Assembly: GCF_024139115.2 (NCBI RefSeq)
Contig: NC_085140.1
Span: forward strand, 233,370,371-233,434,370
Reading direction: 5' to 3'
From: Armigeres subalbatus
Lineage: Eukaryota; Arthropoda; Insecta; Diptera; Culicidae
Length of the DNA: 64,000 bases
The position numbers were made by a program, and so were the translations under genes. Every line of letters begins with the position of its first letter. Positions within the stretch are counted from its first letter, which is position 1. The notes below the pieces were generated by a model. The model saw nothing but the letters and a program-made list of their open reading frames with translations, did not search any database and was not told the DNA's origin. Shown here one piece after another: positions 1 to 9,812 of this stretch.

Positions 1-1008
1 CTTACCAGACTGATCAAAGCAACGGTGGATGGTGTGCAAAACTGTGTGAAGATTTCGGGCGAACACTCCAGTTCGTTCGAATCGCGCCGGGGACTAAGAC
101 AAGGTGATGGACTTTCGTGCCTGTTGTTCAACATTGTGCTAGAAGGTGTCATGCGGAGAGCCGGGTGTAACAGCCGGGGTACGATTTTCAACAGGTCCAG
201 TCAATTTATTTGCTTCGCGGATGACATGGACATTGTCGGCCGAACATTTGCAAAGGTGGCAGAACTGTACACCCGCCTGAAACGTGAAGCAACAAAAGTT
301 GGACTGGTGGTGAATGCGTCAAAGACAAAGTACATGCTTGTAGGCGGAACCGAGCGCGACAGGGCCCGCCTGGGAAGCAGTGTTACGATAGACGGGGATA
401 CCTTCGAGGTGGTCGAGGAATTCGTCTACCTCGGATCCTTGCTAACGGCTGACAACAACGTTAGTCGTGAAATACGAAGGCGCATCATCTGTGGAAGTCG
501 GGCCTACTGCGGGCTCCAGAAGAAACTGCGGTCGAAAAAGATTCGCCACCGCACCAAATGTGTCATGTACAATACGCTCATAAGACCGGTTGTCCTCTAC
601 GGACATGAAACATGGACAATGCTCGAGGAGGACTTGCAAGCACTCGGAGTATTCGAGAGACGGGTGCTTAGGACCATCTTTGGCGGTGTGCAAGAAGACG
701 GTGTGTGGCGGCGAAGAATGAACCATGAGCTCGCCCAACTCTACGGCGAACCCAGTATCCAGAAGGTAGCTAAAGCCGGAAGGGTACGATGGGCAGGACA
801 TGTTGCAAGAATGCCGGACAGCAACCCTGCAAAGATGGTGTTCGCTTCCGATCCGGCAGGTACGAGACGGCGTGGAGCGCAGCGAGCGAGATGGGCAGAC
901 CAGGTGCAGAACGACTTGGCGAGCGTGGGGCATATCCGAGGATGGAGAGATGCGGCCTCGAACCGTGCATTGTGGCGTCAAATTGTTGATTCAGTGTTAT
1001 CTGTTTAG
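1..1008 (+). CDS. Reverse transcriptase C-terminal half, RTE-like ORF2 (5' partial)
   Basis: Encodes the palm-to-C-terminus part of a LINE reverse transcriptase, which copies element RNA at a nicked target. Counting from the first in-frame Met (base 25), the palm motif GLRQGDG is at residues 23-29 and the catalytic FADD at 64-67 (two Asp present). These are followed by the thumb region with the VLYGHETWT block and a basic C-terminal segment rich in Arg/Trp (TRRRGAQRARW). The frame is uninterrupted for 336 codons from base 1 to a TAG stop, so this is the best preserved RT frame in the window. The Met at 25 is not a true start, because upstream in-frame residues match the family. RTE elements lack RNase H and none is seen. 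Whether the missing 5' part is intact cannot be judged. Confidence 0.8.
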   Translation, partial: LTRLIKATVDGVQNCVKISGEHSSSFESRRGLRQGDGLSCLLFNIVLEGVMRRAGCNSRGTIFNRSSQFICFADDMDIVGRTFAKVAELYTRLKREATKVGLVVNASKTKYMLVGGTERDRARLGSSVTIDGDTFEVVEEFVYLGSLLTADNNVSREIRRRIICGSRAYCGLQKKLRSKKIRHRTKCVMYNTLIRPVVLYGHETWTMLEEDLQALGVFERRVLRTIFGGVQEDGVWRRRMNHELAQLYGEPSIQKVAKAGRVRWAGHVARMPDSNPAKMVFASDPAGTRRRGAQRARWADQVQNDLASVGHIRGWRDAASNRALWRQIVDSVLSV

Positions 1009-1045
1009 ATGTTAACTAAATAAATGAATGAAATGAAATTAATGT
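1..1045 (+). mobile_element. RTE-like LINE, 3' part of ORF2 and 3' end (copy A)
   Basis: The 3' part of a non-LTR retrotransposon that enters the window from the left. The reading frame is already open at base 1, so the 5' part lies outside. After the stop at 1008 the sequence runs into short repeats built on taaa/tgaa (taaataaatgaatgaaatg), as expected at an RTE-type 3' end. The assignment to the RTE group rests on the FADD-type active site, the C-terminal basic region and the repeat tail. It belongs to a different subfamily from the copies at 15, 29 and 61 kb, which share its architecture but differ at many residues. Confidence 0.8.
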
Positions 1046-1374
1046 CTTACACTGAAGGGAAGTGCATCGAATATATCGAAAAAGTCATCATTACCGCTAG
1101 TGGACGCTCTAAGATCCCCCGTACTACGGTACTGTTTTGCCAGGGAATTCAGGTTGAGAAACCGTTAAGTTTTAAATTCCCCCACAGGGCGGCGCTGTAT
1201 ACGAACAGTTGGTTTGATATCTCGAGATCTATGTGATTTAGAAGTTGCCGTCTTTTACAAAATTGTTCTGGAATTGGAAACCAATATGTTGAGAAACTGT
1301 TTAGTTTAGAATTCATCAACATGGTCGCACTAGTGCATGCGAGACTACCGGTTTGGTTGGAGATCATCCAGTTA
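1046..1374. other. Unassigned spacer
   Basis: Between the end of copy A and the first recognisable R1-type endonuclease codons. It contains two similar stretches (gttgagaaaccgttaagttt near 1152 and gttgagaaactgtttagttt near 1287) about 135 bp apart, suggesting a degenerate duplication. No coding sequence is recognised. Confidence 0.4.
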
Positions 1375-2425
1375 AATCTCAATTATTGAGACACCGCAGA
1401 ATAGCTGTTGTCGACAACAGAAGCAATGTGCGACGTGGCAATTATTGCTGATCGGTACCGAAACCTTCCGGCAACGGCAACTGGATGCTACGGGGATTGC
1501 GGCTATCCTAACGATGGGCAGATTCCCTATCCAAGAGGTGGTAGACGCTCAAATGAAGGTTTCGTAATCGCCAAAATTAACGTGATCTTTGTGTGTAGCT
1601 GTTACACACCCCCAAGGTGGACTGTAGAGCAGTACAACCGGATTCTGGACTCACTCACGGAGAAGCTGATCGGCCAAAAACTGATGATCATCGGAGGCGA
1701 TTTCAATGCTTGGGCAGTGGATTGGGGAAGACTGACTAAAGCCAGAGGTTACAGTTTGCTGGAGGCGCTGGCAATGCTGGTAGTCATATTGGGCAACGAA
1801 GGTACCGTTAGTACATTTCACAGAGAAGGCAGGGAGTCCATCATCGATGTCACGTTCTGCAGTCCGTCGCTGGCTGAACTAAAGAGTTTGCGAAGGCTAT
1901 ACCCATAGCAATCACCAGGCGGTGTTGGAACACGAACGCCGACGGTACGACCGGAGATAAGGTCTAGTGGTCGAAGATGGAAGACGAAGGACTTCGACAA
2001 GGATCTTTTTATCGAAGCATTTCGAGCGAACAGCTGCTCTACAAACCTTGACGCAGACCAGCTGACGGAAACACTAGCGAGGGCTTGCGATGCGACGATG
2101 CGACGATGCGTTGCCTGTCTCAGAGCCAAGAGACACTTTCAGAGGTCAAGGTCTGGAAATTGTCAGAGAGGAGCAAAAGCAGCGTCCAAGAAGAAGAGGA
2201 GCGGCAATCGGTTCTGCGCGGTACTGACGATTGACGTCAAAAATGCGCCGCAGCGCTGCACGGGATGCGGATCCCCGACATCCTGTGTAAGATCCTTAGG
2301 AGCTACTTCCAGAACCGGATTCTGGTTTACGAAACGAATTCGGTGCAGAAGTCGATCTGGGTTACGACGGGCGTTCCACAAGGGTCCATACCAGGCCCAA
2401 CGTTGTGGAATGTGATGTATAACCT
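1375..2425 (+). mobile_element. R1/LOA-type LINE relic (endonuclease plus piece of RT)
   Basis: A decayed ORF2 of the R1/LOA type. It starts with an APE-type endonuclease domain and ends with a short piece of RT. Endonuclease motifs appear in shifting frames: CDVAIIADRY, then EGFVIAKIN, CSCYTPPRWT (typical of R1/LOA endonucleases) and GGDFNAW. From about 2200 the RT block VLTIDVKNA (motif A) and further on TTGVPQGSIPGPTLWN (motif B) can be read in different frames. Several hundred codons between endonuclease and RT are missing and several frameshifts are present, so it cannot make a functional protein. The active-site YADD region is absent. The match stops near 2420. Confidence 0.7.
1408..1908 (+). 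pseudogene. R1/LOA-type APE endonuclease fragment
   Basis: A 166-codon open stretch holding the core of an apurinic-like endonuclease that would nick target DNA for LINE integration. CSCYTPPRWT and GGDFNAWAVDWG are clear; the DVTFCS block towards the end matches the usual position of the catalytic Asp/His region, but the final SDH motif lies beyond the stop. The N-terminal 30 residues drift out of frame relative to the family (the GNGNW block is in another frame), so this is a relic, not a gene. The Met at 1408 has no family support. Confidence 0.65.
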
Positions 2426-2429
2426 GGTA

Positions 2430-2735
2430 TTTACAACGACTTTTTATTTTTGACATGATCCGTGACAACATTGACTGCAGTACTAGCGTGCTCCGGGAAA
2501 TCAACTTCCACGCACCTAGCCGCCGATTACGCAATCCCCAATTGCTTTGGACCCCAGTACACCACCCTGCTACGGTTACAACAAACCTCTTGACAGATGT
2601 TGTAGATTGGTTAACGATGTATGTGATATGTTTGATTTTAATGTTCGTAAACTTGTCTTCAAAAATAGGATTAAGATACTTTAGTCTTTGTGGTTTTAGA
2701 ACCAACGATGAAATAAATAAATTAAATTAAATTAA
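2430..2735 (+). mobile_element. Jockey-like LINE 3' end fragment
   Basis: The last ~80 codons of a jockey/CR1-group ORF2 plus its tail. In one frame the sequence ends NDVCDMFDFNVRKLVFKN before a stop, very close to the C-terminus of the LINE at 60.6-61.0 kb (NNVCNLFDFNVSKYCFKS). After the stop comes gaaataaataaattaaattaaatta, a repeat tail. It is 5'-truncated and lies immediately against the R1/LOA relic upstream, so either one inserted next to the other or the junction is a deletion. Confidence 0.6.
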
Positions 2736-2784
2736 ACAAGGAAGCAAGAGCACCGAAAAACGAACCCAACGCAGGAAGAAAAAA

Positions 2785-3475
2785 CATTAGGAAGAGCAAG
2801 TGAATAGAAAGTAGCATATGGATATGCTCAGGTTTTATGAAACTGTCAATGGCGTGCGGGAGGAAGACAGAGCTGTCTCCCGTCATGTGCAACGACCAAA
2901 AAAGGAATTGGCAGCCAGGTGGAAGTAACACTTCAATACATTGATACCGCTTGAAGAATCTTTCGTCGGCGAATACTAGGTTGAGACAAACCCTTGTTAA
3001 ATTCCGGGAGTACAACTCGCAGGCACACTGTCTGTTTATTGATTTCAAAGTAAAACGAAGTGAATTATGGCAATTTATTCTAGAACATGGTTCTCCGGCG
3101 AAACTGATATGGCTGACACGTGTAACGTTGAACGGATTGAAATCAAGTGTAAGGGTTGTGGATGAAATTTTGACATGATTTTTAACCTTAAATGGATTAA
3201 AGCAGGGTGATGCACTATCGAATCTATTGTTCAATATAGCGCTCTAGGAATCGATTAGGAAAGCTAGTATGCAAAGAAGCGGTAACATTACCATAAGATC
3301 GCATATGGTGCTTAGGTCTTAGGCTTTGGGCTTTGCAGACGATATTGATACCTATTGTTGGGATTGATCGCCGTGCCGTGGAAGTGGCTTTTGTGCTGTT
3401 TAGGATTGAGATAGTGTCGATTGAATTCACGATCAATACCAAAGCACTGTTATTTAAGGCTTCATCACTAGAAGA
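2785..3475 (+). mobile_element. RTE-like LINE relic
   Basis: An old RTE ORF2 relic on the plus strand. Readable pieces, in several frames, are the linker RFYETVNGVR and HFNTLIPLE, then REYNSQAHCLFIDFKV (matching REYNVPTHHLFIDFK in the younger copies), LKQGDALSNLLFNIAL (palm motif B) and GFADDIDT (active site). Numerous stops and indels interrupt it. It is much more decayed than the copies at 15, 29 and 61 kb and has lost the C-terminal third. Confidence 0.65.
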
Positions 3476-3509
3476 ATAAACAATTTATTTTAAAAAAAAA
3501 CCACTGCTT

Positions 3510-3905
3510 TTATACAAACTTTGATAATTGACCATTTTTACGGACAATCCGGACATCTTGAGGTCATCTGCGGCGATAGACAAGTAAGAGCTGTACATTG
3601 ACTTTACGGTCCCTGTTAAAAATAATTTTGAAATGATCATGCTGATCTGGGACGAACTTTACAAATAGACCATTTATGAACGTTCCAGATTTTCCGGAAA
3701 GCCACCTGTTAATTGTTTGCGGTCATAGATAAGCAAGAACTGTGAATAGACTTCAATGTTCCTGTCAGGAATAGGACGAACTTTGCAAAATGACCTTTTT
3801 ACGGACGATCCGGATTTTCCGGAAGCCCGTCAGGTGGCCACCTATGGGCATGGAAGAGTGAAAACTGTGAATTAACTCTCAGGTCATTTTCAAAAATAAT
3901 TAATT
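3510..3905 (+). repeat. Degenerate tandem repeat, 3 units of about 128 bp
   Basis: Three imperfect units start near 3515, 3649 and 3773. Each carries gacgaacttt.caaa, a gaccattttta/acggacratccgga core, a tttccggaa block, and a gaactgtgaat/gacttcaatgttcctgt block. Units 2 and 3 share the junction ataggacgaactttgc. No coding potential and no link to the flanking LINE relic. Confidence 0.6.
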
Positions 3906-4150
3906 GTTTGAAAAATAAATGAATAAGTCATTATTAGTCACTTTTCCCTGTGCACCCTGAGCTTTTCATTCAGTCATATTTACCCGAGGCTTCTATCGAA
4001 TCACTTTTGATAATTTCCCAAACAATATTTTGTGAGGAATAAATGGTGGTTTGGTGCGAATTGTTTGTCTGACTGAAAAGATATCTAATTTTTGCTCAAT
4101 GTGTTTGTACTTGTAATGTGATGTGCGAGTCCTGTCACTTCTTCTAGGGT
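3906..4150. other. Unassigned AT-rich spacer
   Basis: Lies between the tandem array and the fold-back element. Nothing recognised. Confidence 0.3.
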
Positions 4151-4159
4151 TGCTCAAAT

Positions 4160-4815
4160 TAGTATGGAAAAAACTTTTTTTCATTTTTTTCGATGGGCCG
4201 CCCTCTTGTTAGGTTCTTTTTGATGCCCTGGTGCTCTGGACAAAATTTCAGCCAAATCGATCAATGCTTAGATGGTGCTAAACTCGTTAGAAGTTTACAT
4301 GCAAAGTGTATGCAGAAAATCCAAAAACAGTGATTTGCAGTTAGGCGGCACAATTTACAATGAAGAACTATGATACTCATTCAGATATTGGAGAATTTAA
4401 TACAGAATGTTATGCTGAAAACCGCGAAAAGATTAGTGTTTGCCCGGCGAAGTTATTAGCATTTCTCTGCAGTGAGATTCGAGCAAATTTCGTTTCTTTT
4501 ACCTTTGAAAAGAAATAAATTCACCCATACAACACTCCAGTAAAATGCTAATATATTTGCCCAATGAACTCTAATCTTCTCGCGGTTTTCAGCATGACAT
4601 TTTGTATTTAATTTTACAAGAACTGAATGGGTATCATAGTTCTTCATCGTAAATTGTACCATCCGACGGCAAATTACTGTTTTTCGATGTTTCTGCATAC
4701 ATTTTTGCATATAAACTTCCAATGAGTTTAGCACCGCCCAAACGTTGACCGATTTGGCTGAAATTTTGTCCTGAGCATCAGGGCATCAAATAGAAACGAA
4801 TAAAAGGGCGGCCCA
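4160..4815. mobile_element. Fold-back (long inverted repeat) element
   Basis: Two arms of roughly 280-300 bp are inverted copies of each other around a spacer of ~50-60 bp near 4475-4530. The left arm begins near gatgggccgccct (4192) and reads ttgatgccctggtgctc, caaaatttcagccaaatc, gtgctaaactcgtt, tatgcagaaa, gatgaagaactatgatac-type blocks. The right arm gives the same blocks in reverse order on the other strand and ends near 4815 (gggcggcccatca). The arms are diverged at perhaps 15-20 percent of positions. It has no transposase. A separate partial copy of the arm terminus occurs at 62.8 kb, so this is a dispersed family and not a local duplication. Confidence 0.75.
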
Positions 4816-5150
4816 TCAACATATTTGAAAAAGTGTTTCTGAGCCACCTTACTTCTCACCCATATCCCCACTAATCGTGAGAACAACATGTCAATCTGGT
4901 GCATCTAACGTCTCTATCAACATCCAACACAGGACGGTCAGTTTTGCTATGCTATTCCAAAAATACCTTCAAGAGTTAAATCAATTCTTATAAGATTACT
5001 TAAAACTTAAACTAAAATTCTGAATAAACCTTTAGTTTATTTGTTCCATACTTCATGATCTGCTCTAGTTAGCCACGAAAAAAATGAAAGAAATTAGCTA
5101 AAAAAAATTAAAAAATACGTTTTTATTATAGGATTACAGATAAGCACATC
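4816..5150. other. Unassigned AT-rich spacer
   Basis: Lies between the fold-back element and the SINE relic. No coding sequence or repeat recognised. Confidence 0.3.
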
Positions 5151-5154
5151 TGGA

Positions 5155-5322
5155 GATAAAAGTATCATCGTGTTAGCCTCATGAGATACGAATGCAAAAA
5201 TGGTCACTGCTTTAGGAACCTCCCAGTTAAGAACTTTGGAAGTGCTGAATGAACACTAAGTTGTGAGGTATCAATGTCCCAGTGGAGGATGTAATGTACA
5301 TAAGAAAAATTAAGTATACGAG
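5155..5322 (+). mobile_element. Feilai-like SINE relic, 3' portion
   Basis: Matches the 3' two-thirds of the Feilai copies elsewhere in the window, read in sense: aaaagtatcatcgtgttagc, ctcatga.atacgaatgcaaa, aacctc.cagttaa, tggaagtgct.aatgaacact, gtcccagtg, gatgtaatg and ataagaa. The tRNA-like head with A and B boxes is missing. Substitutions are far more numerous than in the other copies, so this insertion is older. Confidence 0.7.
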
Positions 5323-6100
5323 AAAGGCAAAACTGCTTTATTGGATAAACATCTATTAAAACGAATGCCTGTAAAAATTATTGTTTGGTATCAGTAGTCA
5401 GCATTTACATGTGCCGCTTACTGCACGCTTTCAGAATACAGAAATTACAGGAAAAGCTCTGCCCGAACATTATGTAGCATTTTCCCACAACCATGTGGGG
5501 AAGGTGCAAAAGAAATCGCTTCCCACACTGACTGGGGCAAGCGGCTCTTCCGCCAGAAACGGTTGTAGCATCCCGTTCTCAGCGCATGGAGCGGAATATC
5601 GGTGCCGTCGGTTGTCGACGGTCGGCGCGCGAAGAAGCAACAGTGTAGCAACATCGTCATCATCATCTGTAGGTACATCGATCCGATACGGTAGCCGAAG
5701 AAAAAGGTGCTCCTTTTTCGGCGTGTTGCTTTATAAATACGTGTGTTCCAATGCTGCTAATGACATAAAGCTCGTGCCAACCGAAAGGGAAACAACTGAA
5801 CAATAACGGTCGGAGTGTGGAACGGCTTACCTGTGCCAAAGGACATAAGCAACAGTTGTCCCGTTTAGTGGCCGGAAGGGTTCAGTAGAACAGTGTGTTA
5901 TTTGCTTAGTGCTTTGTGCTGGGAAAGAAAGGCAAGTGTTGTTCCCGTTGATGTGAATAGAATATTGTCCATTCTTCAAAATCTGACACACAATCGTGGC
6001 GCGAACTTTACCAGCCAAATAAAACGGATTCCGAACAAGTGGTTGGTGATTTTGTGGAAGTGTGCAATTTGGTTCACACATTTGTGAAGACAGTCAAATG
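5323..6100. other. GC-richer unassigned block with a possible promoter
   Basis: About 5450-5800 is noticeably GC-richer than the surroundings. It holds a 141-codon open frame (5381-5806, plus) with low-complexity Ser/Arg stretches and no recognisable domain. A TATAAATA box lies at 5732-5739 and a TCAGT initiator-like motif at 5882. The downstream segment to 6090 has the GTG/AGTG-rich look of an insect 5' untranslated exon. I cannot identify a gene; this is the best candidate in the first 17 kb for a host promoter or first exon. Confidence 0.2.
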
Positions 6101-7879
6101 AAACTTTTATTGTGGATGGACGATTATGTTAATAATTGACGAGAGTTCTATTTAAAAATTTAGATCAGTTAACAATACCTGAGGGACTAATAAAAGTTAG
6201 TTTGATGGAATTCTCCCTGCATGATGCATGATGGAAAAGTTCACAATAGAAAAAAAGAAACCTCTACTGGACAGCACCATTCGTCAGGAATTGAGAACGT
6301 GAGAATGCGATTGCAAATTGGAAAACCGTTGGTGCCACATGTGGTTGAACAATTAAAATATTCAAATGATCAAACTAAACTAATGGCATAGTTGTGTTCT
6401 GCTGGTTACAGATAGTTTAGTTCACAGCCGTTTTTTAGCATCGTTGGTACACCTTTACGTCTGCCTGTTGAACGTGACCGACGGCATGTTGCTTCAATGG
6501 CATTGAAATACATTTAGATTTATAGTCGTCAAGGACAAATTTATGATACATACTATTTAAAATGTTATTGTATTCAACAAGCATACGTTTATATTCCTAT
6601 TCTCTCCGTAACTGACTGTAAAGACTAGGTTGGTACCTTTGGGATTAGTAATCCCAAACTTATTCGGTTGGATTACGGTGTATTTTTTCTTTGCTCCGAT
6701 GAATCAGCCTCGAATCTAAAACATGTAAAACATTTAATATGATAATAGGAACTCAAATTTATTTTCATATATTAAACAGATAGATCCAGAAAATATTGGG
6801 ACAATAATATGTACTGTGAACAAGAAAATTCAATTTCTTCTCTATTTCTTTCATTCTAGGACAGAATTTTAAGCTCTACTTTAACTATGCTGGGAAAAGT
6901 GAAAATAAAACAAAACCACATAGGGTTACGAATGGTATTCCCGGCAGTTAATTTTAAACTTAAATACCTGGGAATACCTGCTGATACTCTATTATCTATG
7001 TTGAAATTAGTGACCATATTGCAGCATTTTCTATTTCAATAAAATTAAGCAAAATAGTGTTACAGAATCTATAAAGTATTTGTTTCTTTTAGTATTTAAA
7101 GGCTATTAGTGCTACACAGTAGGGAATCAAAATCTGTGTTCTAACAAAAACCTGACCACAAAAGGATGATACTGAAGAATTTGGGATTTTCACAGTATTC
7201 AAGCTGAAAAATCGCTTTTTCCCAAAATGAGGATGGTTGGAGTAGGGGACATTCCTTGTTAGAAGCTATGTCTGATAATGAAGAATATTGTGTTGATATT
7301 AAGTCTTGAATCAAAACAGTGGCTACTAATGAACAGTAAATACCAACTTATTTACGCTTCGAAAAGGGTGCATTGTTGGGGCAATTATTTTGACTAATTA
7401 TATGTTCGTTCCATGGAAGGCTTATCTTATTTTTCTCTAGCGCTTTGCTCCTTTCATGGAGTAAAATGCTGTGTGTAGTCTAGTTTGGTAAAGTGATTAA
7501 GTCCAAGATAATCTTCTCGAGTAGACGAAAATAGCTCAATAATCAAATGTTGATTAGATATAAAGATGATATATGGACATGATTGATATAAGAGAAAAAA
7601 GATCAGACGATAATATCAATATTTTGCACTAAAATATCATGAGAAGATCAAGTTATGCTGTTTTTTAATAGGTGATCAACATCCTGTGCCATTAGTTTGT
7701 TCTTAATCATAGCATATCTTGATATTTGCCAATTTTTTTAATTGTTGCCTATTCTTTTATCTTTTATATCAATCAAGTCCATATCACGTTTTGTTATTCT
7801 GCTCTTGACTTCTGCTCGGGTTCCCATACCTACATAATTAAAACGTCTACTATCATTTTTAATAGATTATATGGATGAG
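6101..7879. other. Unassigned AT-rich intergenic DNA
   Basis: AT-rich, no long open frame, no repeat recognised apart from short homopolymer runs. Confidence 0.4.
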
Positions 7880-8117
7880 CTTCCAGTTAGCCTTGCGAAC
7901 AAAGGCGAAAAACTGCTAATATGAAGATGGAGAGTTCAGTTTCCAGTCTGATATACGATGAGAAACATTTCTTGGGCATAGCTTGCCACACAGGATACAT
8001 ATTCTTTCAATGTCAAGCAGAGAAAAACTTTCTATTAATAACTAAAGAAATTCTAATAAACCGCGAGCGGTCAATCATGCTCAAGCTCATTATGAAAGAT
8101 ATTCTAATAGTCCACTA
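7880..8117 (+). mobile_element. tRNA-derived SINE, second family, diverged copy
   Basis: Shares the order of blocks with the SINE at 14.8 kb: ttccagttagccttgcgaac, gaagatggagag.tc (B-box region), cttgggcata, cttgccacacaggatacata, and a run of gaaattctaata. Strongly diverged, and without a clear tail or target duplication. A short ORF over it (65 codons) is not meaningful. Confidence 0.6.
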
Positions 8118-8761
8118 AGCTGATATGCCGCCTAAGTTCTATTCGGAATGTGAATTTATGCTGGTGGATCAGATAAGACTTTCAAAGGGCCAATCGCAAA
8201 CCATTTTAATGGAAGTTATCTACGGTCTTAGTCTGATTCAGTGTTGAGAAATGTCATGTCGGTATAATGGGACTAATTTGCAAAAAAAAAATCTTTTTAA
8301 CAGTTATTTACTATTCTGGTTTTTTAGGAACATGTAGCTTATAACTTTATATAACAAGTCTTTGCTCTAAATCTGGGTTAATGTATTGATAATTTCTGAT
8401 ATTTTTGTGTGCACTGTCATGTCTCACATGTGAGGGGTTTGAAACAGTGGAGTGTAAGTGACATTTTGTTCAAATCGGAGAATAACAAGTTTTTGTCACT
8501 TACACCCGTTTGACCCATTGTACATTTTAGACAAACATCTGTTAGACCAAGTTTTATAATCCTTCAAGCATAGTAAGCTCATTGATAATCCCGAATTGTA
8601 AAACATCGGAAAAAAAGAGTTGTCGAAAAACCTTCACATAAGAAGTCCACCGCACAACACATTTTGAAATTCAGCCTCTGGAATGTGTTATTGACAAACC
8701 ACTAAATGATCGAGCCCAGATTATTAAATGATCGAAAACATTGTTTTTTTTTTCTTTCAAG
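8118..8761. other. Unassigned DNA with a short inverted repeat
   Basis: Contains a perfect 12-bp inverted repeat, gtgtaagtgaca at 8452-8463 and tgtcacttacac at 8494-8505, with a 30-bp loop; flanking bases are weakly paired too. It may be a MITE relic. Nothing else recognised. Confidence 0.4.
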
Positions 8762-9015
8762 TCAACTAGCCACTTTATAGCCAGTTCCGGAAGTCTCTGG
8801 GGGACTCGGGATAGCGGCCAAAAATGGACTCAGTCTGGACCAGGCAATATGGATAACAAACTTTATGAATTTCGAATAACATTGCGAATACGATACTTTT
8901 GTTTTTTTTTTTCTCCGTTTACAATTGAACTGGCCACTTGGTAACCGGTTCTGTAAGTACCAAAGTATCAAACTTCATGAATTTCAAATGACATTGCGAA
9001 TATGACATTTTTACC
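8762..9015 (+). repeat. Degenerate direct repeat of about 164 bp
   Basis: The block caactagccactttatagcc..agttccggaagt (8763) recurs as gaactggccacttggtaacc..ggttctgtaagt (8926), and caaactttatgaatttcgaa..attgcgaatacga recurs as caaacttcatgaatttcaaa..attgcgaatatga. So two tandem units make up the region; the second is truncated at about 9015. Confidence 0.6.
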
Positions 9016-9544
9016 AAGCCGCGGACCTCTGCCATATGACCTTATCCCCAAATATCAATAAAAATTCTTACTCCATAAGGACGACGTCAGCTTCGTTATT
9101 AATCATTTAAAATTCTAAATCTCTCGGACTGTGCACATTGAGGTTGGGAAGCAAATCCCATTGATGTTATGTGCAATTAGAATAGTTGTAGTCAATCGCG
9201 GAGTAGCAACTACGAAGTATATGGTCATCCATATGCTCATCCAATATCCATTGCTCATCCAAATAATAACTGGACCGTATTGGTTGCATATTTTTTTACA
9301 ATGTTCTGAAAATTCTTATGTGAATATTGTGTGGTTGCAAGTTTATACTGGTCTAAACATTGACTAGTTCACCCTACAGGCTATGCACTTGCGGTGAGTG
9401 CCATTTGAATAGGTATACTCATCTCAGTAGGCCGCGACACTGACTTCACTTTCGATTGTTGACCATCGTGCAGGTAAGACGTGTGACAGCTGCTTCCTGG
9501 GTGATTTTTCAGCTGATATTCAGTCATTCACAAATATGTACATT
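9016..9544. other. Unassigned intergenic DNA
   Basis: No gene or repeat recognised. Confidence 0.3.
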
Positions 9545-9812
9545 ACTAGTCGACCCGGCAGACGTTGTCCTGCATAGTAGGCGAGAATGTGCATTCCGAA
9601 CTGCCCATGCAAAGTTCGCATAGGAATCACAATTTTAGTTTTTCATGATTTGCTCAACTTTGCTCGTAATTTTTACATTAGGAAATATTATATAAACCCG
9701 TCGGAAACTATAACGAATGATTCTGCGGAAGAAATGAACAAAAATCCATCCAGCCGTTTTCGAGTTATGCGGATACGAACACAGACCATTTCATTTTTAT
9801 ATATAAGATGTG
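9545..9812 (+). repeat. Dispersed insect repeat with tatatataagat tail
   Basis: Begins near cgacccggcagacgttgtcc and ends ccgttttcgagttatgcgg..acacagaccatttca..tttttatatataagat. This block order, with a 3' tail of the TATATA-AGAT type, looks like repeats common in several insect orders and could be a LINE 3' end or a SINE built on one. I cannot assign the family. The 78-codon frame across it is incidental. Confidence 0.45.

Noticed and set aside
442..981. Long open frames on the minus strand opposite the RT of copy A (up to 179 codons)
   Set aside because: They are the antisense of a well-supported RT frame and show no domain of their own.
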